Below are positions 1-8,574 of a stretch of DNA of 64,000 nucleotides, one piece after another. How positions within the stretch are numbered: the stretch's first letter is position 1; every line of letters begins with the position of its first letter. The stretch is from contig JBGSNQ010000112.1 in the NCBI GenBank assembly GCA_041739525.1, forward strand, positions 1 through 64,000. Direction: 5' to 3'. A model generated the notes under the pieces. It saw only the letters and a program-made list of their open reading frames with translations. It searched no databases and was not told where the DNA came from. The position numbers and the translations under genes are program-made. The stretch is from DATJGR01 sp041739525. Lineage in GTDB: Bacteria > Pseudomonadota > Gammaproteobacteria > Pseudomonadales > Azotimanducaceae.

Positions 1-550
1 GCTCCACTCGCTCGAGCACGATGCGATAGCCGCCCCAGTGCGACGGGCGAGGAACCGGCTGCACGCCGTCGACACCGCCGAAGCGTTCGGCTTCGTCGTT
101 GATCTGCGCCAGCAACGCGGCGCGCGATGCGATCGGTTGACTCTGCTGACTGCCGCGCGCGGCAAGTTGCGATAGCCGCGGCCGCGTATTCCAGTACGCA
201 TCCGATTCCGCGTCCGTCACGGGCTCGACCACGCCGGAGCTGCACAGCTGCCGTCCGAGCGCGTCCCAATAGAACGTAGCGCTCGCGCGCGCCCGACTTG
301 CGAGCTGGCGACCTTTGGCGCTGTCGCGATTCGTATAGAACATCAGCGCACCGCGCACGGTGTCGACACCGCGGCACAACACGGTGCGCGCGCGCGGATG
401 GCCGTGCTCGTCGAGCGTTCCGACCACCATCGCGTCGGGATTCACTGCGCCGCTCGACTGCGCCTCAATCAGCCAGCGCAGCAGCAGGCCGAACGGATCG
501 GCCGGCAAGGGATCGGCCAGCGAGTGATCGTGCGGTGTGTCTTCGAACAT
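1..550 (-). CDS. pdxH: Pyridoxamine 5'-phosphate oxidase, 3' end cut by window edge
   Basis: This gene reads leftward and leaves the window, so 183 codons are visible and the C-terminal part is missing (family members are about 210-230 residues). The enzyme uses FMN to oxidise pyridoxamine or pyridoxine 5'-phosphate to pyridoxal 5'-phosphate in the cytoplasm. The translation has the family order: a start MFEDTPHDHSLADPLPADPF, the substrate/FMN strand RARTVLCRGVD, MFYTNRDSAKGRQL, RPRLSQLAARGSQQSQPI and PRPSHWGGYRIVLERVE. The highly conserved C-terminal RLHD-type motif would lie just outside. The ATG at 550 lies 19 bases after the stop of the upstream acyl-CoA synthetase gene, so the two are probably co-transcribed. 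The function is a family assignment and fairly secure. Confidence 0.88.
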   Translation of the reverse strand, partial: MFEDTPHDHSLADPLPADPFGLLLRWLIEAQSSGAVNPDAMVVGTLDEHGHPRARTVLCRGVDTVRGALMFYTNRDSAKGRQLASRARASATFYWDALGRQLCSSGVVEPVTDAESDAYWNTRPRLSQLAARGSQQSQPIASRAALLAQINDEAERFGGVDGVQPVPRPSHWGGYRIVLERVE

Positions 551-569
551 ATCGGGGTTCGCCTGGCCG

Positions 570-2105
570 TCAGACGACGGCGTCTTTCCAATACGGTGCG
601 CGCAGCGCGCGTTTGTTGATCTTGCCCATCGTGTTGCGTCCCACCGATTCGACGATGTCGACGCTGCGCGGACACTTGTAATGCGACAGGCGCGCCCGGC
701 ACCACCCAATCAGCTCTGCGGCGTCGGGCGGATTGGCGGGGTCTTCCGGCACCACCAGCGCTTTCAGTTCCTCACCCATTTCGTTATGGGGCACGCCGAT
801 ACATGCGACGTCACCAACCAACGGATGCTCGATGAGCACCTGCTCGGCTTCTGCGGGATAGATGTTCGCGCCGCCCGACACCACCATGTCGGAGAAACGG
901 TCGGTGATGAATACGTATCCATCCGCATCCATGTAGCCGATTTCACCGAGCGTGAACGTACCCGGCACCACGTGCGCTGCCTTCGATTTCTCGGGATCGT
1001 TGTGATAAACGACGCCGCGCCCGGTTGCGTCTTTGAAGTACAGGCGCCCTTCGGTATTCGGCGGCAATGGCTTGCCGTCGTCGTCGAGAATCAGCGCGGT
1101 GAACGGGGGAACCGCGCGGCCCACCGAACCGGGATGCGCGAGCCACTCTTCCGAATTGATCACGCAGGTGGTGCCCACTTCGCTCGCCCCGTATGCATCG
1201 AAGAACACGGGTCCCCACCACTCGATCATCGAACGCTTCACGTCAACCGGACACTTGGCGCCGGTGTGCCCCACGTATTTCATCGACGACACGTCGTACT
1301 TGTCTTTGACCGCCTGCGGCAGTGCGAGCAGCCGCACGAAGTGCGTCGGCACCATCACGGATGTCTGCGTTCCGTACTCGGCGATCGTGCGCAGCGTCTT
1401 CTCCGCATCGAAGCGCCCGAGAATCACGCTGGGCACGCCGGCCGCAAGCAACCGCGCGCCGGACAACGGACCGGTGTGATACATCGGGCCAACCACGAGA
1501 TGCGTACCGAACTGCGCGAACGCGTTCTTCTTCATGTTCTCGAGATGCTCCGCCACGGTCGCGCCCCCCGCAAACATCGTTGGCGGAAGCTCGGTGCCTT
1601 TCGGCCGCCCTGTAGTACCCGACGTGTACAACAGATTCGGCCGCGGCGCGTGATCGGCCGGCGGCTCAGCACCGCCGGCCGCCGCGAGATACGCATCCCA
1701 CGCAATCAATCCCGGTTGCGCGGCGCAGCGGAAACCCACCACGCGCGTCACGCCGCTCTGCCGCGCGGCCTCGAGGCCCCGCTCGACCGTCTCCGGACCC
1801 ACGAACAACACGCGTGCATCGGAGTCGGCAAGGATGTACGCGGCTTCATCCGCGTTCAGATGGAAATTGACCGGCACCACCGAGGCGCCGGCGAGCAGTC
1901 CGTCAAGATTCGAGAACGCCGTTTCCACACCGTTCTCCGCATACACCGCGATGCGGCGCGACTCGCCGAGGTTCTCCGAGAGCAGTGCGTTTGCAACGCG
2001 ATTCAGCGTGTCGTCGACGTCGGCCCAAGTCAGCGCAACGCGCTCGTCGCGTAATGCAATTTCGTTGCGCCGCGTTTGCGCGAGCGGTTTCGCGAAGGTG
2101 GTCAT
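570..2105 (-). CDS. AMP-dependent acyl-CoA synthetase (FadD-like)
   Basis: The 511-residue protein belongs to the adenylate-forming acyl-CoA synthetase family, which activates carboxylic acids with ATP and CoA. The P-loop-like core motif YTSGTTGRPKG is at residues 160-170, YGASE at 305-309, the hinge region GYMDADGYVFITDR near 390-403, and the C-terminal catalytic lysine in NTMGK at K495. The usual TGD of the hinge motif reads LGE here (FTLGEIG), a variation also seen in some mycobacterial FadD-like proteins. No membrane segment is visible. It heads a leftward pair with pdxH and is divergent from an acyl-CoA dehydrogenase at 2209, with about 100 bases between starts that must hold both promoters. 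The acyl substrate cannot be read from the sequence, but the context suggests a fatty or cyclic carboxylic acid. Confidence 0.88.
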   Translation of the reverse strand: MTTFAKPLAQTRRNEIALRDERVALTWADVDDTLNRVANALLSENLGESRRIAVYAENGVETAFSNLDGLLAGASVVPVNFHLNADEAAYILADSDARVLFVGPETVERGLEAARQSGVTRVVGFRCAAQPGLIAWDAYLAAAGGAEPPADHAPRPNLLYTSGTTGRPKGTELPPTMFAGGATVAEHLENMKKNAFAQFGTHLVVGPMYHTGPLSGARLLAAGVPSVILGRFDAEKTLRTIAEYGTQTSVMVPTHFVRLLALPQAVKDKYDVSSMKYVGHTGAKCPVDVKRSMIEWWGPVFFDAYGASEVGTTCVINSEEWLAHPGSVGRAVPPFTALILDDDGKPLPPNTEGRLYFKDATGRGVVYHNDPEKSKAAHVVPGTFTLGEIGYMDADGYVFITDRFSDMVVSGGANIYPAEAEQVLIEHPLVGDVACIGVPHNEMGEELKALVVPEDPANPPDAAELIGWCRARLSHYKCPRSVDIVESVGRNTMGKINKRALRAPYWKDAVV

Positions 2106-2208
2106 GGTGTTACTGCGAGTCCGGTTTAGAGCGGCGCGATCATACCGTGGTCTTGAGTTTTGTGGACCGTTCCCCGATCCTTCGACGCTTCATCGGGGGA
2201 GCGAACAG

Positions 2209-3390
2209 ATGGCGGCGATCGACGAATTCCGCGCAGAAACGCGTGCATGGCTCGCACAGAACTGTCCGCCCGGCGCACGCGGGCCGGGACAGATTCCAAC
2301 CGGCAGCACGAAGATCAAGATCGAAGATCCGGATACGCGCACGTGGCTGACGCGTATGGCGGAAAAAGGCTGGACGGCGCCGATGTGGCCGAAGGCATAC
2401 GGCGGCGGCGGGCTGACGAAGGAACAGTACATCGTGCTCGTCGAAGAGATGCGTCGCATCGAAGCGCGCACGCCGTTGATGGGCATGGGCACGTCGATGA
2501 TCGGGCCGACACTGCTCGAACTCGGCACCGAAGATCAGAAGCGCCGCCACATTCCGCCGATCGTGCGCGGCGAAGTCGGTTGGTGCCAGGGCTACAGCGA
2601 ACCGAGCGCCGGTTCGGACCTGGCGAGCTTGCGCACACGCGCGGAGGATCGCGGTGACCATTTCCTGATCAACGGCCAGAAGATCTGGACATCGGGTGCG
2701 CAGTACGCCGACTGGATGTTCGCTCTGGTCCGCACTAATCCCGACGTACCGAAGCACGACGGCATCAGCTTCGTGCTGCTGACGATGCATCAGCCCGGCG
2801 TAACCGTTAAGCCGATTCGCCTGATCAGTGGCACGTCGCCGTTCTGTGAGACGTTCTTCGACAACGTGATCGCACGCAAGGAAGACCTCGTAGGCGAAGT
2901 GAACAAGGGTTGGACCGTTGGCAAGCGTCTGCTGCAACACGAACGCTCCGGCATGTCGGCGCTCGTCGGCGGCGGCCCGCGCGATGCCGGGCCTAGCGTC
3001 ACGGAAGTGGCGAAAACGTATGTCGGTTCGCGCGACGGCAAACTCGCCGATCCCGCGCTGCGCTCGGAAGTGATTCGCCACAGCATGAATTCGCGCGTGT
3101 TCCGGCTGACACAGCGGCGCACGGTCGAGGAGTCGAGCGACGGCAAAACACCAGGCCCGGCAACGTCGATCTTCAAGATGTACGGCACCGAGCTGCAGCA
3201 GGAGCGTTCTGCGTTGCTGGTGAAACTGCGCGGCTTCCAGGGCGTTGCGTGGAGCGGTGCGGATTTCGCGGAGGATGAGATAGAGGGTATGCGCACGTTC
3301 CTGGGCGAACGCGCTGCGTCGATCTACTCCGGTTCGAACGAGATCCAACGCAACATCATCGCGAAGCGAGTGCTCGGGCTGCCCGATTGA
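2209..3390 (+). CDS. Acyl-CoA dehydrogenase (FadE-like)
   Basis: A 393-residue FAD-dependent acyl-CoA dehydrogenase that introduces the alpha-beta double bond in acyl-CoA. The ATG at 2209 is chosen because a GGGGGA ribosome site precedes it and the protein then begins MAAIDEFRAETRAWL, as in relatives; an open frame extending to 1834 runs antisense through the ligase gene and is not used. FAD/substrate motifs WCQGYSEPSAGSDLASL and NGQKIWTSGAQYADW are clear, and the C-terminus has YSGSNEIQRNIIAKRVLG. The position of the usual MCAD-type catalytic glutamate in the last motif (YEG) is serine, so the base must lie elsewhere, as in several steroid or branched-acyl FadE groups. The stop overlaps the start of the oligopeptidase gene. 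Confidence 0.9.
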   Translation: MAAIDEFRAETRAWLAQNCPPGARGPGQIPTGSTKIKIEDPDTRTWLTRMAEKGWTAPMWPKAYGGGGLTKEQYIVLVEEMRRIEARTPLMGMGTSMIGPTLLELGTEDQKRRHIPPIVRGEVGWCQGYSEPSAGSDLASLRTRAEDRGDHFLINGQKIWTSGAQYADWMFALVRTNPDVPKHDGISFVLLTMHQPGVTVKPIRLISGTSPFCETFFDNVIARKEDLVGEVNKGWTVGKRLLQHERSGMSALVGGGPRDAGPSVTEVAKTYVGSRDGKLADPALRSEVIRHSMNSRVFRLTQRRTVEESSDGKTPGPATSIFKMYGTELQQERSALLVKLRGFQGVAWSGADFAEDEIEGMRTFLGERAASIYSGSNEIQRNIIAKRVLGLPD

Positions 3391-5462
3391 CCGGCCGCCC
3401 GAACGACACAACGGCCCCACCCACCGCGCCGCGTAAACCGCATCGGTACACGCGGCACGGCTTCTCGATAGAAGACCCTTATCACTGGCTGCGCGATCCG
3501 GACTATCCCGAAGTAAACGATCCGGAGATTCTCGGCTACATCGAAGCCGAGAACGCCTACTTCGACGCGGTGATGGCGCCGCAGCAACCGCTGATCGAAC
3601 AGCTCTTTGCGGAACTCAAGGCTCGCCAACAACCCGACGAAGCCGCAGTGCCGTGGAAAGACGGCGCATACGAATACCAATGGCGTTACTCCCAAGACGC
3701 ACAGTACCGCGTGTGGACACGCTGGCCGGTCGGCAAGCCAGATGCTCTTCAGATCCTCCTCGACGAACCGGCGCTCGCGCAGGGGCACGATTACTTCAGC
3801 CTCGGCGGACTCGACGTGAGCCCGAACGGACGTTATCTCGCTTACAGCACCGATACCGACGGATCCGAGCGCTACACCGTGCGGATCAAGGATCTCGACA
3901 CCGGCGAATTACTGGCGGAGGAAATCGCCGGCACCAGCGGCGCCACCGTGTGGGCGAACGACAACGCGACGCTGTTCTACGTGATGCTGACGGAGAACTG
4001 GCAACCGTATCTCGCGAGAGCGCACCACCTCGGCACGTTCGTAGCCTCCGATCGCGACGTGTACGAGGAAGCGAGCGGCACCTTCTTCGTCAGCGTCGAC
4101 AAAACGCACTCGGACGCGTTCGTCCTGGTCAGTGCGGGCGATCACGTGACGAACGAAATCCGTTTCATTCCGGCGGGCGCGCCGGACAACGCACCCACCT
4201 TGATCGCGGCGCGCCGCACCGGTCACGAGTACGACGTGGAGCACCACGGCGTGCACTTCTACATTCGCACCAACGACCGTCACGAGAATTTCCGCATCGT
4301 GCACGCGCCGGTGAGCGATCCGAACGAAGCGAACTGGCAGTCCGTCATCGAAGGCTCCAGCCGCGACTACCTCATCGGACTCGACTGCTTCGCCGACTTC
4401 ATGGTGCTGGAGCAACGTGTCGACGGGCTCGATCAGATCCGCATCCGCGACTACGACGGCAACGAACACAACGTCGCGTTCCCCGAGAGTTCCTACGACG
4501 CGGGGCTCGGTACCAATGCCGAGTACGCGACTCAGGTGCTGAGAATCGGCTACGACTCGATGGTTACGCCGCAGACGGTGTACGACTACGACCTTGCGAC
4601 GCGCACCCTGGTCACGCGCAAGGTGCGGCAGGTGCCATCGGGATACGACGCATCTCAATACGCCACCGAGCGACTCATGGCGCCGGCGCGCGACGGCGCG
4701 AAAGTGCCGATATCGATCGTGTATCGGCGCGATTTCGTACGCGACGGCACGCGACCGTTGTACCTCTACGCCTACGGTGCGTACGGCGTGGCCATGTCAC
4801 CGAGCTTTTCCAGTGCGCGATTGTCGCTGCTCGATCGCGGCTTTGCGTACGCGATCGCGCACGTTCGTGGCGGCGACGAGCTCGGCTACGCCTGGTACGA
4901 AGCGGGCAAGCTCGCCAAACGTACCAACACCTTCAACGACTTCGTCGACGCCGCGAACTTCCTCATCCAACAGGCATATACAGGGGAAGGCCGCTTGGTT
5001 GCGTCGGGCGGGAGCGCGGGTGGCACGCTGACCGGTGCCGTGGCGAACTCGGCACCGAAACTATGGGGCGCGGTCGTCTCGCATGTGCCGTTCGTCGATG
5101 TGTTGAATACGATTCTCGATGACACGCTGCCGCTCACCAAACTGGAGTGGCCCGAATGGGGCAATCCGGTGGACGACAAAGCGGCGTTCGAGACGATCTG
5201 TTCGTACGCACCGTACGAACAGCTGCGACAGCAGGACTATCCGCCGATGCTGGTGACGGCCGGCCTGAACGATCCGCGGGTTACGTACTGGGAAGCGGCG
5301 AAATACGTCGCGAAGCTGCGCGCGCTGAAGACCGACAAGAACGTGCTGCTGCTGAAGACCAACATGGGCGCCGGGCACCAGGGCAAATCGGGGCGCTATG
5401 ACTCACTGCGCGAAGTCGCGGAAGAGTATGCGTTCGTGCTCAGCGTGATGGGTCGCTCGTAA
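3387..5462 (+). CDS. ptrB: Oligopeptidase B (S9A serine peptidase)
   Basis: The 691-residue protein is a cytoplasmic prolyl-oligopeptidase-family peptidase that cuts short peptides after basic residues. The N-terminal part includes DPYHWLRDPDYPE and IEAENAYFD, followed by a beta-propeller region. The catalytic domain carries GGSAGG with nucleophile S543, D629 in LNDPRV and H664 in GAGHQG. The sequences DVLNTILDD and EWPEWGNP are typical of oligopeptidase B rather than prolyl oligopeptidase. The start is an unusual TTG at 3387 that overlaps the TGA of the acyl-CoA dehydrogenase; no in-frame ATG occurs before about codon 50, which would remove conserved sequence. The overlap implies translational coupling, although the functional link between the two genes is unclear. 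Confidence 0.9.
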   Translation: MTGRPNDTTAPPTAPRKPHRYTRHGFSIEDPYHWLRDPDYPEVNDPEILGYIEAENAYFDAVMAPQQPLIEQLFAELKARQQPDEAAVPWKDGAYEYQWRYSQDAQYRVWTRWPVGKPDALQILLDEPALAQGHDYFSLGGLDVSPNGRYLAYSTDTDGSERYTVRIKDLDTGELLAEEIAGTSGATVWANDNATLFYVMLTENWQPYLARAHHLGTFVASDRDVYEEASGTFFVSVDKTHSDAFVLVSAGDHVTNEIRFIPAGAPDNAPTLIAARRTGHEYDVEHHGVHFYIRTNDRHENFRIVHAPVSDPNEANWQSVIEGSSRDYLIGLDCFADFMVLEQRVDGLDQIRIRDYDGNEHNVAFPESSYDAGLGTNAEYATQVLRIGYDSMVTPQTVYDYDLATRTLVTRKVRQVPSGYDASQYATERLMAPARDGAKVPISIVYRRDFVRDGTRPLYLYAYGAYGVAMSPSFSSARLSLLDRGFAYAIAHVRGGDELGYAWYEAGKLAKRTNTFNDFVDAANFLIQQAYTGEGRLVASGGSAGGTLTGAVANSAPKLWGAVVSHVPFVDVLNTILDDTLPLTKLEWPEWGNPVDDKAAFETICSYAPYEQLRQQDYPPMLVTAGLNDPRVTYWEAAKYVAKLRALKTDKNVLLLKTNMGAGHQGKSGRYDSLREVAEEYAFVLSVMGRS

Positions 5463-5516
5463 AAGAAGTCGATCGGCGCCGCCCCGACGAGTGCGGAGCA
5501 GCGCGACACAACGGCG

Positions 5517-5765
5517 TCAGCGAACCACGCGGGGTATCGACTGATGCTGTTCGGCTTTCTGCGCTTCGCGCATTCTGCGGCGGATGATGTTCTGGACGAT
5601 GTTGATGGTGGTCCAGTCGTGCTCGATCGCATGGCCGCAACCGTCGCAACCCATCGGCACCAAGTCGATGACCTTCGACAGCAGCTCGCTGTAAGGCAAC
5701 CGCACGATGTGCTTGCAACCGCCACACTCGAGGCCCACGGTGGGGTCCAAACCTACGTAGTCCAT
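5517..5765 (-). CDS. Small CxxC zinc-ribbon-like protein
   Basis: An 82-residue protein of unknown function. Two CxxC pairs, ECGGCKH near residues 13-19 and GCDGCGH near 38-44, could bind one zinc ion as a small zinc ribbon, followed by a basic, probably helical tail. The ATG at 5765 has a very strong AAGGAGG ribosome site about seven bases upstream, which supports it as real despite its size. It is convergent with oligopeptidase B. I do not recognise a named family; a redox role or nucleic-acid binding are only possibilities. Confidence 0.65.
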   Translation of the reverse strand: MDYVGLDPTVGLECGGCKHIVRLPYSELLSKVIDLVPMGCDGCGHAIEHDWTTINIVQNIIRRRMREAQKAEQHQSIPRVVR

Positions 5766-5929
5766 TACGCGCCTCCTTCGTCGTTATGCGACGCGGAGTG
5801 TCAGCTTAGCGAGCCGAAACTCCGCGCAATCCCGATGTCCCTCGGTACGGTGCGAAAGCCATGCCAAGACAGTATAGGCAGACAATCGGACCTCGCCCGG
5901 CAACGGCGAATCGAGCGTCTGGAGCCTTC

Positions 5930-7183
5930 CTAAGACGCGCCGCGGAGACCGTGGCGCAGCTCGTCACGAAAGTTCGGGGCGGCGATTTCGATCAACCGTT
6001 CCGCGCGCTCGCGCGACGAGGCGTGCTTCAGCGCGGCAACGCCGAATTCGGTGACCACCAGATCGACATCGGTACGCAGCGCCGTGACCAGCTCAACGCG
6101 CGGCACGATTCGCGACACCCTGCCGCCGCGGGCGGTTGCCGTCATTGCGACGACTGAGCGCCCACCACGCGATGCTCTCGCGGCGCGCATGAAATCGACA
6201 GAACCGCCGGTGCCCGAGATCTGCTTTCCGGCCACGCTCTCGGCGTTCACCTGGCCCAACAGATCGATCTCCACGGCCGAGTTGATCGACACGAAATTCG
6301 GAATCTGCCGGATCACGCCGACTTCGTGCGTGTGATCTGCGCCCCGAAACACGACGTCGGGACTACTCGCCAGCCAGTCGAGCAATGCACCGGATCCAAG
6401 CGCCATGCCGGTGACGTGCAAGCCGCGGTCGATGGGTTTTGCGCTGCCGGTCATCACGCCACGCTCGATCAACGCCATGCCGCCGTCGTCGATCAGCCCC
6501 GAGTGCATACCGAGGTCGTTCTTGTTCGCGAGTGCCGCGAGAATTGCCGCGGGAATCGCGCCGATACCCGTCTGGATGCAATCGCCGTCGCGCACCAGCG
6601 CGGCGACGTGCTCGGCGATCCGGTGCGCCGTAGGATCGGGTGCGCCGCCACCGAACGGCGTGAGCGGACGCCGCGTGCGGACGAGCGCGTCGAAACGATC
6701 AGGGTCGACGAGCGGACAACCTGCGGGTGCCACGATTGCCTCGTTGACCTCCGCAATGAGCACCCGCGCGCTCGACAGTGCAGCCGCCGCAAAATCAACG
6801 TTGGGGCCGAGGCGCAGTTTGCCTTTGCGGTCGTATGCGACCTGCAGCAATGCCACGTCGAAGGCCTGCGACGCCACGTAGTCGAATACCGCGCGCATCT
6901 GCATCGGAAGAAACGCCACCCGCCCCTGTGCAAGTCCGTCGGCCAGCTGCGGTGCCATGAAAAAGCACTCGAGACGGGCATCCGGATGCACCGCAGAAAG
7001 ATCGCGATTGTTGAGCCCCGCCAACGGAAACTGCACGAACGTGACGCCGGCTGCCGACGCCCCCTGAGCCGCAATCGCGTCGAGCAATCCACCCGGCTCG
7101 TTCGACGAACCGCCGACATAAACGCGCATGCCGGGCTTCAGGTAACCGGGTACTGCGGAGGCATCGATCCATGTTTCGGTCAT
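5930..7183 (-). CDS. Acetyl-CoA hydrolase/CoA-transferase family protein
   Basis: The 417-residue protein matches the acetyl-CoA hydrolase/transferase family (Cat1 and 4-hydroxybutyrate CoA-transferase relatives), which moves CoA between carboxylates through a glutamyl-CoA intermediate. Recognisable blocks are the N-terminal MRVYVGGSSNEPGGLLDAI, IQTGIGAIPAAILAALAN, LGMHSGLIDDGGMALIE, the near-universal INSAVEIDLLGQVNAES, and GTGGSVDFMRAARAS. The length is normal for the group. The start has an ATG at 7183. It stands alone and diverges from the Yip1-like gene at 7320. The carboxylate pair it uses cannot be predicted. Confidence 0.85.
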   Translation of the reverse strand: MTETWIDASAVPGYLKPGMRVYVGGSSNEPGGLLDAIAAQGASAAGVTFVQFPLAGLNNRDLSAVHPDARLECFFMAPQLADGLAQGRVAFLPMQMRAVFDYVASQAFDVALLQVAYDRKGKLRLGPNVDFAAAALSSARVLIAEVNEAIVAPAGCPLVDPDRFDALVRTRRPLTPFGGGAPDPTAHRIAEHVAALVRDGDCIQTGIGAIPAAILAALANKNDLGMHSGLIDDGGMALIERGVMTGSAKPIDRGLHVTGMALGSGALLDWLASSPDVVFRGADHTHEVGVIRQIPNFVSINSAVEIDLLGQVNAESVAGKQISGTGGSVDFMRAARASRGGRSVVAMTATARGGRVSRIVPRVELVTALRTDVDLVVTEFGVAALKHASSRERAERLIEIAAPNFRDELRHGLRGAS

Positions 7184-7319
7184 GTCGACTCTGGCAGCTA
7201 TGGAACCAACCGAGTATCCATGGACCGTGCGAATCAGACCAGCTTGGCTCTGGCCGCGTGCTGGACATTTGTCCTAGAGTGGACCGCGACCTTCGAAACC
7301 CGTTGGAAGGAACGTAGAT

Positions 7320-8549
7320 ATGAACTTCGAAACGCTTTCCGCACGTGCCAAGGCAATCATTGTCACCCCACGCACCGAGTGGCCGGTCATCGCTGCCGAA
7401 CAGACAACCGCGGCAGATCTGTACCGGAACTATGTCATCGTACTCGCGGCGATCCCGGCGATATTCGGCTTCATCAAAGGCAGCGTGTTCGGTTACGACG
7501 TGCCGATGGTCGGAACGATGCGCGTCTCCGTGGGCGCCGGACTCATGGGAATGCTGCTCAGCTACGGACTCAGTCTGGTGCAGGTGTATGTGATCGCGTT
7601 GATCGTGGATGTTCTGGCGCCCACGTTCAAAGCACAAAGAAGCCAGATTCAGGCGTTGAAGCTCGCCGCTTACGCGTTCACGGCCGCATGGCTCGCAGGC
7701 GTCGCACAGGTCGTGCCATGGATCGGCGCGCTCGTTGCGCTCGCAGGCGGCATCTACAGCATCTACCTGTTCTATCTCGGCCTTCCCACATTGATGCGGT
7801 GTCCGCAGGACCAGGCGGTTGCTTACACCGCGGTGTGCATCGTTGCGGCAATCGTGCTGGGTGCGGTCATTGGATTCGCCGTCGGCACGCTTACCGGGGG
7901 TACTTCCCCGGGTCACGTCAGCAGTTCGGATATCGAATTCGACAAGGACAGCCCGATGGGCAAGGTCAATGATTGGTCGAAGAAGATGGAAGAGGCGTCG
8001 CAGCGAATGGAGTCTGCGCAGAAATCCGGCGACCCGGCCGCTCAAAGCGCCGCGGTCGGCGAGATGCTCGGCGCTGCACTCGGAAGCGGAAAAGTACAGG
8101 CGCTAGCACCGGAACAGCTGCAGCCATTCGTGCCCAACTCTCTCGGATCGCTTCCACGGACCCAGATGGCCGTCGAGCGCAACGGCGCAATGGGCATGCA
8201 GATCGCCGAGGCACATGCCACGTTCAGCGACGATGCCCGCAACCTGCAGCTCCAGATTACCGACACCGGGTCTGCAAAGGGGTTGATGGCGCTCGCCGGC
8301 TGGGCATCACTCGAAAATGACACCGCGACGGACGATGGCTACAGCAAGACCTATCGCGAGGACGGACGCATCGTGCACGAACAGTGGAACAAGTCGGGGT
8401 CCGGCGAGTACGCCGTAGTAGTGGCCGACCGCTTCACCGTCAAGGTGTCCGGCAACGCTGCTCAAATCGGCGATCTGAAGGAAGCGCTCAACGAAATCGA
8501 TCTTGCTGGCCTCGAGGAACTGAAGAACGAGGGTGTGACGCAGGATTAG
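7320..8549 (+). CDS. Yip1-domain membrane protein with long soluble tail
   Basis: A 409-residue inner-membrane protein. Residues about 1-200 have the Yip1-like pattern of five hydrophobic segments (for example YVIVLAAIPAIFGFIKGSVFG and YTAVCIVAAIVLGAVIGFAVG). Residues about 205-409 form a soluble domain rich in alanine and glutamine, then a beta-rich section. I do not recognise the tail; it may sit in the periplasm or cytoplasm. GGAAGGAACG ahead of the ATG at 7320 is a good ribosome site. The next gene, lhr, starts 25 bases downstream, so co-transcription is possible. Function unknown. Confidence 0.75.
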   Translation: MNFETLSARAKAIIVTPRTEWPVIAAEQTTAADLYRNYVIVLAAIPAIFGFIKGSVFGYDVPMVGTMRVSVGAGLMGMLLSYGLSLVQVYVIALIVDVLAPTFKAQRSQIQALKLAAYAFTAAWLAGVAQVVPWIGALVALAGGIYSIYLFYLGLPTLMRCPQDQAVAYTAVCIVAAIVLGAVIGFAVGTLTGGTSPGHVSSSDIEFDKDSPMGKVNDWSKKMEEASQRMESAQKSGDPAAQSAAVGEMLGAALGSGKVQALAPEQLQPFVPNSLGSLPRTQMAVERNGAMGMQIAEAHATFSDDARNLQLQITDTGSAKGLMALAGWASLENDTATDDGYSKTYREDGRIVHEQWNKSGSGEYAVVVADRFTVKVSGNAAQIGDLKEALNEIDLAGLEELKNEGVTQD

Positions 8550-8574
8550 CAATGCGCGTCCACGCAGCCGCCAC

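Noticed and set aside
537..2054. Long rightward reading frame opposite the acyl-CoA synthetase
   Set aside because: Antisense to a clear enzyme gene, rich in Arg and His with no domain; typical of GC-rich shadow frames.
1834..2208. Upstream extension of the acyl-CoA dehydrogenase
   Set aside because: It runs through the ligase gene antisense and has no ribosome site; the conserved N-terminus starts at 2209.
6326..7972. 548-codon rightward frame across the CoA-transferase and Yip1 gene
   Set aside because: Low-complexity Arg-rich product, overlaps two recognisable genes in other frames.
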